Both the position numbers and the translations under genes were made by a program. From the IMG/VR virus record IMGVR_UViG_3300031951_001527, positions 1 through 20,133 of that record: DNA of 20,133 bases. The stretch is one strand, 5' to 3'. This DNA is from a virus. This document shows positions 13,069 to 20,133 of this stretch, one piece after another (the stretch's first letter is position 1; each line of letters begins with the position of its first letter). Below the pieces are notes generated by a model. That model was not told the DNA's origin. It did not search any database and saw only the letters and a program-made list of their open reading frames with translations.

Positions 13069-13358
13069 TAGCACTTCCATCTTTTACGAGCCTGTCTCAA
13101 ACGTGAGTTTGGATCGGCTGCTGCTTTTGGGAAATTTGCCATTTGGCCAGCACTACGAGCACAAAATGATTTGCGTCTCTTAGCATCTGCACTACCTGCC
13201 TTTACCTTACCAGTAACGGCTGTCTTTAATTTAGATCCGGGATTTGCTTTGCGATAGGCAGCAACACCTTTAGCCGTCATACCTGCCCCTGATTTTGTAG
13301 GGAGGTAGTTGGCGTTTTTACCTCTAGTTGTTTTCGCTATGGGTTTATCCTTCGGCAT
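13068..13358 (-). CDS. DUF6321-like basic phage protein
   Basis: 96 residues from ATG 13358; an upstream in-frame start at 13415 would run 71 bases into the preceding gene and add a segment of different composition, so it is not used. The pattern PTKSGAGMTAKGVAAYRKANPGSKLK (about 21-46), KRRKSFCARSAGQM (about 61-74) and the end RLRQARKRWKC matches a small, widespread marine/aquatic phage family (I associate it with DUF6321): an S-G-A-G-(L/M)-T-A-K-G helix, a K-S-F-C-A-R segment and a C-terminal K-R-W-K-C. Role unknown; found near structural genes. Confidence 0.7.
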   Translation of the reverse strand: MPKDKPIAKTTRGKNANYLPTKSGAGMTAKGVAAYRKANPGSKLKTAVTGKVKAGSADAKRRKSFCARSAGQMANFPKAAADPNSRLRQARKRWKC

Positions 13359-13578
13359 CTTCTTTTTTCTTGAAGATTTTATTAGCGGCTCCGAGACCCA
13401 ATGCACCGAATGCAAGGGCAGTCACGCACTCTACCAAAATAGCGGAAGGAGCAACGTGTTCTTCTGAAAAAGAATTGTGATACATAGTAGCACACAAAGC
13501 GATGGCACACAAAATGCCCACGAAACGATTTGAAGAAAACTTGTCGTGCTCGTCTTTGAATATTTGAAAGAATTTCAT
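13345..13578 (-). CDS. Two-TM membrane protein, holin candidate
   Basis: 77 residues. A short cytoplasmic N-terminus (MKFFQIFKDEHDKFSSNR), TM1 about 19-34 (FVGILCAIALCATMYH), an acidic/His loop, TM2 about 43-64 (SAILVECVTALAFGALGLG) and a basic tail (KIFKKKEDAEG). Size and topology are those of class II-type holins; a similar SSxRxxG start occurs in phage membrane proteins of Bacteroidota. First gene of the small-gene operon, just behind a terminator and a promoter. A second two-TM candidate lies at 10679-10852, so one of the pair may be an antiholin. Confidence 0.68.
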   Translation of the reverse strand: MKFFQIFKDEHDKFSSNRFVGILCAIALCATMYHNSFSEEHVAPSAILVECVTALAFGALGLGAANKIFKKKEDAEG

Positions 13579-13585
13579 CCTATAT

Positions 13586-13617
13586 CAAAGATAACAAATA
13601 AAAATAAAAAAGGCAAC
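13586..13617 (-). promoter_or_regulatory. Bacteroidota-type promoter for the small-gene operon
   Basis: Minus-strand TTG (13616-13614), 20-base spacer, TATCTTTG (13593-13586), then 7 bases to the ATG at 13578. The -33 box lies inside the 3' arm of the terminator hairpin of the preceding virion gene, so the end of one unit and the start of the next share bases. Expected transcripts would have a very short leader. Confidence 0.6.
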
Positions 13618-13631
13618 CTTTTGGGCTGCCT
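13600..13631 (-). terminator. Intrinsic terminator after the 955-aa virion gene
   Basis: Minus-strand AGGCAGCC-CAAAA-GGTTGCCT (13631-13611), an 8-bp stem with one G-U pair, followed by a T-rich run TTTTTATTTT. On the plus strand the G-U pair becomes A-C, so the minus strand is the natural reading. It lies 24 bases downstream of the stop codon. Confidence 0.8.
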
Positions 13632-13654
13632 CTTTCTTTTGATGATTTTTTTTG

Positions 13655-16522
13655 TTATGCTTGAGCTTCAGTCCAAGATAAGCGTCCGAATACGTTAGAT
13701 GTACCTGTGGTCAAAGCCTGTACCATAATGGTAAGTACGTCTGGCCCATCAGGATAGAACTGTGTGTTAACCGTAGTTGTACCGCCACCTAAGATTGAGT
13801 TTGACAGATCTCGAATTTTGGTCAAGTTATAAGTAGACGTACCAAAAGTAGCACCTCCTGAGTTTACATAGAATCCACCCACAATTTCACCACCTGTTAT
13901 AGTACGAGCCGCTCCGTGGAAACAAATCTGACTCAAAGATGAACCCCCTACGTTAGTCCAAGCATCAGCAGCACTCAAAGTTCCGTTAAGAACCAAAGTT
14001 ACAAGGTAGTTACCCTGTGCGTACACACCCAACTCATTTAAAGACAACTGCATACGATTAATAATCTCACGAACTCCAAAAGCACCTACAAGACCAGAAC
14101 TTACAGAAGGAGCCAAACGCAATGATAAAAGAGCGTAACGCAAACCTGCTGTCGGTACAGACAAAGCCGTAGTTGTACCCCCGGTAAACAAGAACTGCTT
14201 ATCTTCATCAAAACGACCATCCATAATTACTGAAGATCCCCAGTGTGAAATGATTGGAGCAGCAGTTGGGCCTCCGAACTCAACACCGATTGGGGCGTTT
14301 GCGTTGAAGGTATATGCTTGACCTGTAGTTGCACCCATTGGCGAGAAGATAACTCCTGTTGGGTTCAAGGTAACAGCAGCGTTGCTGAAAGTAATTGTGG
14401 TTCCAGAAATGTTTGCCACATATGTTCCATCGGGGAAAGCGGCAGAAATTACACGCTGACCAATTTGCATATTTGCACTAGATGCCACGGTTCCTGTAAC
14501 AGAACCGATTGCAATAGTCACAGTTACACCCGATGGTTCACCTGCTCTTGCACGAGTCAAACCAGTAAAGGTAGTAGCAGTTTTACCTGTATAGTTAACA
14601 TACTCAATAGTTCCACTTGCTCCTCCTGTATTAAGTACTAGAATACCACTAGATGGGAAGAAAGTAGTATCCAACACGTTAATAGTAGTATCTCCTGTTC
14701 CAATGCTTGAAGTAATACGAGTTGTGGCAGGCATTGTGCTTGTCTCGTAACGAGCAGGCAAGTTACCTGAACGCATATATGCCTCAAGATTGACGTTGTT
14801 GTTGGCTAACTTGTGAACATAAGTAACCGTACCATTTGCACCACGGAATCCCCAACGAATCGGTCCTGCACCATACCAAGAATAGTCGATGTAGAACATC
14901 TGCATCTTAGACAAATCCAAGTTAAATCCTGATGGGTTGGCGGTTCCACCTGCTCCGTTCATACGATCAATGTTCCAAAGAGACTGAGGAATCTTAGTAT
15001 CTATGGTCTTGGTTACAAAAGCGTAAGAAGGAGCAGCAATAGAAGGACCTCTATAAGAAGGATTGATTGTGAATTGTGTATCACTAATAACACGAGCTAC
15101 TTTGTATGATTGACCTTTGATTACAATCATATCATTTGGAATCAATTGGGTTGAAAATTCAGAACCAACACCAGTTACTACGTTTGCTCCGTTGGTTACC
15201 GTAACTGAACCTGAAATTTGATAGGTAGATGCCCTACGAACAGCATAGATAGTTGTGCCGTCAAATTCAAAGAACATACCATTCTGATCATCATACATAC
15301 CCAAACGACAAGTAGAACCTACCCAAGAATTTACATATACTTGATATTGACCTGAGGCCGAAGCAGCAGATGGAGTAGAACCAGCAACATATTGGAATTG
15401 AGTAGGATTAATAACAGCACTTACGTTGAAGGTACCATTGTAAGCTACTTCATTACATCCTTGTACTACAATCTGAGCACCAAACTGAAGGTTGTGAGCC
15501 TCTTTACAGTTAACAGTAACCAAAGTACCACTAGAAGTAATCAAGTCAGGGTTGAAAGATGGCTTCAAGATAGAACCTGTTGACATCATAATACCTTTAC
15601 CTGATTGGTAGCGGAAGTATTTACGAGTTTGACGAATCAATTGCTCGTTGTTTGCCTGAGCGTTAGATGAGAATTTAACACCACCATCAAATGCTCTGTG
15701 CAATGCAGCACCTTGAGGACGGCTAAATACTAGACCACCTGTAGGGTTAGCAGCAACTGCTGTAGTACTATAAAATGCAAACTGAACGTCTGAGATGATA
15801 CGAGCAACTGTCCAAGCACCGTTTGCGTTTGCTTGAGAAGAACCAGTGACTACGATTTCGTTACCCAAAGCCAATCCGTGAGGCACGGTAGTAGTAACAG
15901 GAATCAACAAACCTGCTGTCCAACCATAAGTAGGAGCAGTTCCAATTGAAGCACCTGTAAAGATTTGACCTTGATAAACAGTTGTTACGTTTGCGTTCAA
16001 GATAGAACCTGTGGTTGGTGCTACATACTGAGCAGTATAAGTAAAGGTTGTACCTGTGCTATTCGCAGTAAACAAACCATTGGCCCCTTCCCAAGTAGCA
16101 TCCTGAATAAACACAGGAGAACCAGCAGTAACAGAAGTACCTGTGGTTACACTTACTATACGAGAACCAGCGGTACTAGAAATAGCAGTTACTATCAAAG
16201 GAGTCTGTACGTTATAGGTAGCGTAAGGTCTACGGTTAGTCAAGTTGATCGTCTCCCACTTGGTAGGCTGAGTACCATATTCAAAGTCAGTATCAAACAT
16301 TGACTGAGGCTGAGAAACACGGAAACGATCAACAGGATCGGTAAGGTTTTCTGAGGCCCGAATAGGAAGACCAAATTGTAAATCACCACCTATAGTGGGT
16401 CGCATAGTTGATGTGGACAATGTCGAAGTAACACTTTGTCCTTCTATCCCAACTTTTAAACGCTTACCACCTGAGGGGCTGCTTTCAATGAGGGGTTTGT
16501 TTTCCTGAGAATCTAAGTTCAT
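13655..16522 (-). CDS. Large virion structural protein resembling T4-like cyanophage structural proteins
   Basis: 955 residues, no TM. Segments DRFRVSQPQSMFDTDFEYG and QPTKWETI (residues about 65-92), YFRYQSGKGIMMSTG (about 303-317), LGMYDDQNGMFFEFDG (about 407-422), NDMIVIKGQSYKV (about 461-473), KMQMFYIDYSWYGAG and IRWGFRG (about 541-562) and AYMRSGNLPARYE (about 580-592) recall, from memory, a large structural protein of marine T4-like cyanomyoviruses. Interspersed are at least three ~70-residue strand-rich repeats with an H-x-L-x-x-G-x-x-(I/V)-V-V-x-G ... N-G-x-(F/W)-T-V ... F-x-Y pattern (about 105-180, 205-270, 333-395), typical of adhesin-like decorations. A tail or baseplate position is likely, but not provable from sequence. 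It has its own consensus promoter and terminator, so it is expressed as a monocistronic late unit. Confidence 0.82.
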   Translation of the reverse strand: MNLDSQENKPLIESSPSGGKRLKVGIEGQSVTSTLSTSTMRPTIGGDLQFGLPIRASENLTDPVDRFRVSQPQSMFDTDFEYGTQPTKWETINLTNRRPYATYNVQTPLIVTAISSTAGSRIVSVTTGTSVTAGSPVFIQDATWEGANGLFTANSTGTTFTYTAQYVAPTTGSILNANVTTVYQGQIFTGASIGTAPTYGWTAGLLIPVTTTVPHGLALGNEIVVTGSSQANANGAWTVARIISDVQFAFYSTTAVAANPTGGLVFSRPQGAALHRAFDGGVKFSSNAQANNEQLIRQTRKYFRYQSGKGIMMSTGSILKPSFNPDLITSSGTLVTVNCKEAHNLQFGAQIVVQGCNEVAYNGTFNVSAVINPTQFQYVAGSTPSAASASGQYQVYVNSWVGSTCRLGMYDDQNGMFFEFDGTTIYAVRRASTYQISGSVTVTNGANVVTGVGSEFSTQLIPNDMIVIKGQSYKVARVISDTQFTINPSYRGPSIAAPSYAFVTKTIDTKIPQSLWNIDRMNGAGGTANPSGFNLDLSKMQMFYIDYSWYGAGPIRWGFRGANGTVTYVHKLANNNVNLEAYMRSGNLPARYETSTMPATTRITSSIGTGDTTINVLDTTFFPSSGILVLNTGGASGTIEYVNYTGKTATTFTGLTRARAGEPSGVTVTIAIGSVTGTVASSANMQIGQRVISAAFPDGTYVANISGTTITFSNAAVTLNPTGVIFSPMGATTGQAYTFNANAPIGVEFGGPTAAPIISHWGSSVIMDGRFDEDKQFLFTGGTTTALSVPTAGLRYALLSLRLAPSVSSGLVGAFGVREIINRMQLSLNELGVYAQGNYLVTLVLNGTLSAADAWTNVGGSSLSQICFHGAARTITGGEIVGGFYVNSGGATFGTSTYNLTKIRDLSNSILGGGTTTVNTQFYPDGPDVLTIMVQALTTGTSNVFGRLSWTEAQA

Positions 16523-16526
16523 ATAT

Positions 16527-16557
16527 CAAATTTAACGATTAAAATTTATTTTTCAAA
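16527..16557 (-). promoter_or_regulatory. Bacteroidota-type promoter for the 955-aa virion gene
   Basis: Minus-strand TTTG (16557-16554), 19-base spacer, TAAATTTG (16534-16527), 4 bases before the ATG at 16522. The -33 box is inside the 3' end of the upstream gene. With this spacing the transcript would begin at or very near the start codon, implying leaderless or nearly leaderless translation. Confidence 0.72.
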
Positions 16558-16809
16558 GCACCCAAGTGCTTGTGCCTTAACCAAGATACTCATAGTCTCA
16601 TTGTCCTTGATAAAATTCGTCAGAATCATAGTATCTGTGGGATCTAAGTCCAAAGGTTCGCCTTGGTACATCTTGGTTGCCCAATACCAAAATTTAAGAG
16701 CATCACCCTTAGGCGTTGAAATTAATGCTTGAGCTACGATTTTTCCAATGTACGCTCCCTCGATTTCTTTTCCATCGAGTCCTACTGCAAGTTTATTTAA
16801 GTTTATCAT
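16546..16809 (-). CDS. Small tail-region protein of unknown function
   Basis: 87 residues from ATG 16809, acidic/neutral. The sequence has LDGKEIEGAYIGKIVAQALI (about 11-30), STPKGDALKFWYWATKMYQGE (about 31-51) and LDPTDTMILTNFIKDNE (about 55-71), ending in a helix with LVKAQALGC. I recall similar short proteins (DG-K-x-I...KGD...KxYxGE...LxxxD...FIKEN) in Bacteroidota phages, but no assigned function. It sits between fibre genes and the 955-residue virion gene, where assembly chaperones are often found. No promoter of its own is apparent. Confidence 0.75.
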   Translation of the reverse strand: MINLNKLAVGLDGKEIEGAYIGKIVAQALISTPKGDALKFWYWATKMYQGEPLDLDPTDTMILTNFIKDNETMSILVKAQALGCFEK

Positions 16810-16827
16810 AAATTTTCAGATACGAAG

Positions 16828-17361
16828 TTACAAAACATTTACAATTATCCCATTTTGTATATCCAAAGTTTGTTGACCAGGAGGGTTTGTAGGAACTGTA
16901 AACATCCCTGTAAAACCACTAGGTAATGCAGGACCATCAGCAGCAGCGGTAATTCTACCCTTTGCGTCTACTGTTATGTTTGCACTTGTGTACGAACCTG
17001 CGGTCACGCCTGTATTACTAAGAGTTGTAGTAATTGAAGTTGCACCAGATCCTGTTACATCACCAGTTAAATTAATTGTTTGGTTGCCACTAACCGGAGT
17101 GAAACCGAGAGCAGTAGTGACATCACTACCACTCAAGGTTACGGCTCCTGTTCTAGTGTTGAAACTAGTTACCAAATTAGTTGTACTGAGACCCAAAGTA
17201 ACATCTCCGGTTCCTGAATCTACCCCTGTGCTACTAATAGTCAATGGGGAGTTTACAAGTAGTTTTGTAATTACTGCTTGTGTTGTAGTTGTAGTGTCCA
17301 TATCGACCCTACGAACCGCACCATCAGCAATTAAAAATGTTCCAATTTGAGTTCTAGGCAT
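16828..17361 (-). CDS. Short tail-fibre-like protein with fibre repeat
   Basis: 177 residues, Thr/Ser/Gly/Val-rich. Residues about 38-90 carry a beta-rich array (GTGDVTLGLSTTNLVTSFN, GAVTLSGSDVTTALGFTP). Residues about 91-140 carry the repeat NQTINLTGDVTGSGATSITT then GVTAGSYTSANITVDAKGRI, which also occurs in the 564-residue protein encoded upstream. The C-terminus (TGMFTVPTNPPGQQTLDIQN) is different. It is likely a trimeric fibre tip or adaptor. Two bases after the upstream stop. Phage fibre genes of this type evolve by module exchange. Confidence 0.78.
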   Translation of the reverse strand: MPRTQIGTFLIADGAVRRVDMDTTTTTQAVITKLLVNSPLTISSTGVDSGTGDVTLGLSTTNLVTSFNTRTGAVTLSGSDVTTALGFTPVSGNQTINLTGDVTGSGATSITTTLSNTGVTAGSYTSANITVDAKGRITAAADGPALPSGFTGMFTVPTNPPGQQTLDIQNGIIVNVL

Positions 17362-17363
17362 AA

Positions 17364-19058
17364 TTATGGTTTCAAATAATTGATTCTAATTTTATCAGTT
17401 GGGAATGGTACAAACAAGAATGTAACGGTCAAAGGAGTATTGGTCACGGTGTAGTCATTACCTGCACCTGGCTCCATCAAAACACCATTCAAGTACACTC
17501 GCTCTGAACCAGGAACTGCGTTACCTGTAGTAGTAAATACCGTAACTACCCCGTTAGGGGCAGGGGAAGGAGTTTCTCTTACTACGAAGTTAGCACTATT
17601 CATTGTTCCCGATGGCAAATCACCTGTACCCAAAGTAGTACCAGAAGTTACCCGGCCTTTTGCATCGGTAGTAACCTTGGTGTAAGTACCGGCAGTTCCC
17701 ACAGAAGCAAGGGTTACAGTAATTGCGGTTGTTCCACTTCCACTTGCGTCACCACTCAAAGTAATTGATTGGTTACCTGTGATGTAAGTATTGGTATCCA
17801 AAGACCAAGTGTTAGCGGCAGTCTTCTTCAAGAAACCAGAGGTACCAGCCAAAGCAGCGATTGCATCTAAGTCAGCATCCCAAGCCTGTACGTTTGTACC
17901 AATAGCAAGTCCCAAAGTAGTACGAGCAGTAGCAGCATCGGCATCGTCAATCAAAGAACGACCAAAGGTAGTCAATGAAGCCATTGCAAAAGTATCTACA
18001 CCTGTAGCGTAAATCAATTGATCGGCAGCAGTTGTCAAACCTGCCAAAGCAGTTAAGGTAGCATCTAAATTTTGCTTATTGCCCAACTGAGTTTGGATAG
18101 CACTAGTTACACCAGACAAATATCCTAGTTCAGTAGAAGTTACTGCTGATACTGCTACTTTACCTGAACCATCTGCGACCAAAGCTCTTGACGCAGTCAA
18201 GTTAGAAGTAACAATGGTAGACGCACCACCTGTAATAGCCGCTTGTGCACGAGCATTGGTAAAGAATAAGTTAGTACTACCTTCTGTTAAGTTATCAGTT
18301 GTACCTGCAACGGCACTAGTAATACGACCATATACATCAACCGTGAAGCGGTTGTAAGTACCAGCAGTAACACCTGTAGTTGCTAAGTCAATGTTGTCAG
18401 CATTAACAACAATACGAGCAGAAGAGGCAGTTCCTACATCAAAGGTAAGACCAGTCTTTGTTAGACCTGCACCTGCTTGGTAATCAGCGGCTCCAGAGAA
18501 TTGGTTAAAGACAATGGCGGTTGAGCCGATTGTAATAGGACCAGGTGTACTTTGAGTCCAACCTGTTGCCTGTAAGGTACTTCCTAAAGTTACAAAGTAG
18601 AAGGCGTTTACCAATTCTGCACCTGTGTCAGAATCTGTTGAACGAGTCCACGCACCTGATGCTGCATCGTATACACCATTCTGTGTGTTAGTACTTTGGT
18701 TCTTTACAAGAACACGGTCTCCTGCCACAAGGGTAACACCATCAATGGTCTGTATACCACTCAGAGTAATGTTTGCAGTTGTTGCTACACGGACGGCAGT
18801 CTTAACAGACAAACCTTGAGCAACTGAGTCTACATATGCCTTGGTTGCAGCATCTGTAGTTGATGTTGGAGTACCTACGTTGGTTATTTTAAAACCACCG
18901 TGGGATTGATCAGCCGTAAACGCAACCGATCCATCCTTTTTTATAAAATTCGCACCATCAGCCAATTTGGAACTGGCAATAGCCGCAGCGGCATCGATGT
19001 CAGCGTTCACAATCGTGAGGGCATCGAGTTGGGATTTTTTGATTTTGGTTATTGGCAT
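17364..19058 (-). CDS. Tail-fibre-like protein with multiple modules
   Basis: 564 residues. N-terminal start LDALTIVNADIDAAAAIASSKLA (10-32) and the FIKKDGSVAFTADQSHGGFKI / TDAATKAYVD region (about 38-76) are standard phage fibre repeats. A middle module (about 100-195) has IDGVTLVAGDRVLVKNQ and YDAASGAWTRSTDSD. Then come TEGSTNLFFTNARAQAAI, TALAGLTTAADQLIYATG (about 338-355), ARTTLGLAIGTNVQAWDADL and a repeat NQSITLSGDASGSGTTAITV then TYTKVTTDAKGRV, like the next gene. The C-terminal ~65 residues (VVTVFTTTGN, RVYLNGVLMEPG, DYTV, DKIRINYLKP) match the C-terminal domain of the 327-residue protein. Expected to form trimeric fibres for host binding; the exact position in the virion is unknown. 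Confidence 0.83.
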   Translation of the reverse strand: MPITKIKKSQLDALTIVNADIDAAAAIASSKLADGANFIKKDGSVAFTADQSHGGFKITNVGTPTSTTDAATKAYVDSVAQGLSVKTAVRVATTANITLSGIQTIDGVTLVAGDRVLVKNQSTNTQNGVYDAASGAWTRSTDSDTGAELVNAFYFVTLGSTLQATGWTQSTPGPITIGSTAIVFNQFSGAADYQAGAGLTKTGLTFDVGTASSARIVVNADNIDLATTGVTAGTYNRFTVDVYGRITSAVAGTTDNLTEGSTNLFFTNARAQAAITGGASTIVTSNLTASRALVADGSGKVAVSAVTSTELGYLSGVTSAIQTQLGNKQNLDATLTALAGLTTAADQLIYATGVDTFAMASLTTFGRSLIDDADAATARTTLGLAIGTNVQAWDADLDAIAALAGTSGFLKKTAANTWSLDTNTYITGNQSITLSGDASGSGTTAITVTLASVGTAGTYTKVTTDAKGRVTSGTTLGTGDLPSGTMNSANFVVRETPSPAPNGVVTVFTTTGNAVPGSERVYLNGVLMEPGAGNDYTVTNTPLTVTFLFVPFPTDKIRINYLKP

Positions 19059-19063
19059 GATCG

Positions 19064-20047
19064 TTAAATTTGATATTCAATTATAAGTAAATCAGTTGCC
19101 ACAGGGGCAACCGCTAATGTTATTTGGTTGGCACCAGATTCGGTGTAGTCATAAGTTGCACCTCTTGTTAATCTGAGACCGTTCCAAAAAACTCTTGTTG
19201 TTGTAGACACGAAGTTTGAACTTGTAGTAAAAATTGTATTAGTACCATTTTTAGTCCCTGTGATATTTGGATCGTAATCAATTTCAAACTGAGCCCCACC
19301 CAAAGAATTCTCATCTAGTATGCTAACACGAATAGCAAGTACGCCATTTGAAGCAGAGTGCACCACAAACGCAATAGGTAAAGCTAAGTTAGGAGACGAT
19401 GGTTTGGTTGATGTGAGATTTCCTGGAGTGCTTGCATCACAATATAAAACAGAACCAGCAGTAAATGCCGAAGTGTTTACTTGACGCAACTTACCAATAT
19501 TAATAACAAAGCCATCTGCTCCGTCAGCGATATCTTCTGCTGTAATACCAAGTAAAAATTTGCTTGAGACTGAACCATCAGCAACCATCTCATCAATTAA
19601 AATACGACCTGATGCCCCCAAAGTTCCAACGGCCATCACAGCCTTTCCTTTAGGAATGCTTGCACCACTTTGGTTTTTGACGTACCAAAAGTTGTCTTGT
19701 CCTATTTTAGCCGATACATCAGAGTCTAATTGAACATCGACCGTACTTCTGTCTGAGTCCCAAAACATCATCCCCTGCACAGGGGTTGGGGTGGCAGCGG
19801 TATCTAATCTATAGTAGTCGCTTATTGCTCCACCAATATCGATTGTATTGGTAGTTGTGTTACCTGCTGTGGTAACTTGTGCTAAAGTTGGTGTACCTCC
19901 ACCACCTGTAAATGTTGCTAACTCAGCAGCAATTCTGCGTAACCTTAATTCTTCGTCTTTATACTTCTGAATACGAGTAGAGTCGTAGAGTTTTTTTAAC
20001 TCTATCGCCTGCTTTAATATCTCCTGCCTCGTAGTTTCAAAAGCCAT
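19064..20047 (-). CDS. Tail-associated structural protein
   Basis: 327 residues. N-terminal charged coiled coil (about 5-45: RQEILKQAIELKKLYDSTR, KYKDEELRLRRIAAEL), a Gly/Thr linker, then WDSDRSTVDVQLDSD (about 96-110). A large beta module about 118-245 (WYVKNQSGASIPKGKAVMAV, LGITAEDIADGADGFV, FTAGSVLYCDASTPGNLTS) is common in phages of many hosts, usually in fibre or baseplate proteins. The C-terminal domain (about 260-327: GTKNGTNTIFTTS, RVFWNGLRLTRGATYDYTE, DLLIIEYQI) is shared with the 564-residue fibre protein. Starts in a TAATG junction and has 5 bases to the next gene. Confidence 0.82.
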   Translation of the reverse strand: MAFETTRQEILKQAIELKKLYDSTRIQKYKDEELRLRRIAAELATFTGGGGTPTLAQVTTAGNTTTNTIDIGGAISDYYRLDTAATPTPVQGMMFWDSDRSTVDVQLDSDVSAKIGQDNFWYVKNQSGASIPKGKAVMAVGTLGASGRILIDEMVADGSVSSKFLLGITAEDIADGADGFVINIGKLRQVNTSAFTAGSVLYCDASTPGNLTSTKPSSPNLALPIAFVVHSASNGVLAIRVSILDENSLGGAQFEIDYDPNITGTKNGTNTIFTTSSNFVSTTTRVFWNGLRLTRGATYDYTESGANQITLAVAPVATDLLIIEYQI

Positions 20048-20133
20048 TAAATAATGTCTTTGCTTTCGATGACGGTGTAGGTAAATGAATTTCCTTGCAA
20101 CTTGGCGGCCTTCTTACAATGCTGCATAAATAC
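20047..20133 (-). CDS. Unknown protein, C-terminal end (partial or complete 26-aa)
   Basis: The frame is open to the right edge; the last 28 codons end in TAA 20047-20049 that shares an A with the next ATG (TAATG). The visible sequence (MQHCKKAAKLQGNSFTYTVI then ESKDII) has a Cys and a strand-like end. An internal ATG at about 20127 could make it a 26-residue gene. No family assigned. Confidence 0.45.
   Translation of the reverse strand, partial: VFMQHCKKAAKLQGNSFTYTVIESKDII

Noticed and set aside
13655-20047. Diversity-generating retroelement or CRISPR-like repeats in the tail genes
   Set aside because: The repeats are protein-level fibre modules with diverged DNA; there is no reverse transcriptase, template repeat or regularly spaced identical repeat.

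Overview
The window is a stretch of a tailed-phage genome, probably a contractile-tailed (myovirus-like) phage of an aquatic Bacteroidota (Flavobacteria/Cytophagia-type) host. The phage assignment rests on a large terminase, a family B DNA polymerase, tail-fibre proteins and a spanin-like lysis protein. The host assignment rests on promoter sequences: four intergenic sites match the Bacteroidota consensus TTTG-N19-21-TAnnTTTG or its -7 half, and there are almost no Shine-Dalgarno sequences. The 955-residue virion protein strongly resembles, from memory, a structural protein of marine T4-like cyanophages. No host genes, tRNA, CRISPR array, insertion sequence or integrase was seen.

Layout. Positions 1-2676 (+ strand) are a replication block: the C-terminal end of a DnaB/gp4-like helicase, a small unknown protein, a compact family B DNA polymerase and another unknown protein. 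Everything after 2666 is on the minus strand and is read here from high to low coordinates. 20133-16546 holds tail-fibre-like genes and a small companion protein. 16522-13655 is the 955-residue virion protein, with its own promoter, closed by a clear intrinsic terminator at about 13600-13631. From 13578 to 9126 there are 17 tightly overlapped small genes. Most encode very lysine-rich proteins of 31-205 residues, mixed with several one- or two-TM proteins (holin candidates). Five of these genes are too short for ordinary ORF calling and are supported by exact ATGA/TAATG junctions. A consensus promoter then drives MazG-like pyrophosphatase plus B12-dependent (class II) ribonucleotide reductase (9085-6832).

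The 385-base gap 6447-6831 is the most interesting part. It carries a strong minus-strand terminator-like hairpin, then a multi-helix RNA structure closed by a perfect 12-bp helix (6492-6503 with 6658-6669), plus a possible promoter and a 7-1-7 palindrome. G-U wobble positions show that the minus strand is the one that folds. I could not match it to a known RNA class. A 32-44 codon reading frame runs through the same segment and is the main alternative explanation.

The last minus-strand block (6446-2666) combines lysis and packaging: a unimolecular-spanin-like lipoprotein, a PD-(D/E)XK nuclease, a DUF3310 protein, a possible amidase-like protein, two small helical proteins (one a small-terminase candidate) and the large terminase. 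It ends tail-to-tail with the replication block. Stop/start overlaps along the minus-strand blocks indicate long, translationally coupled operons.
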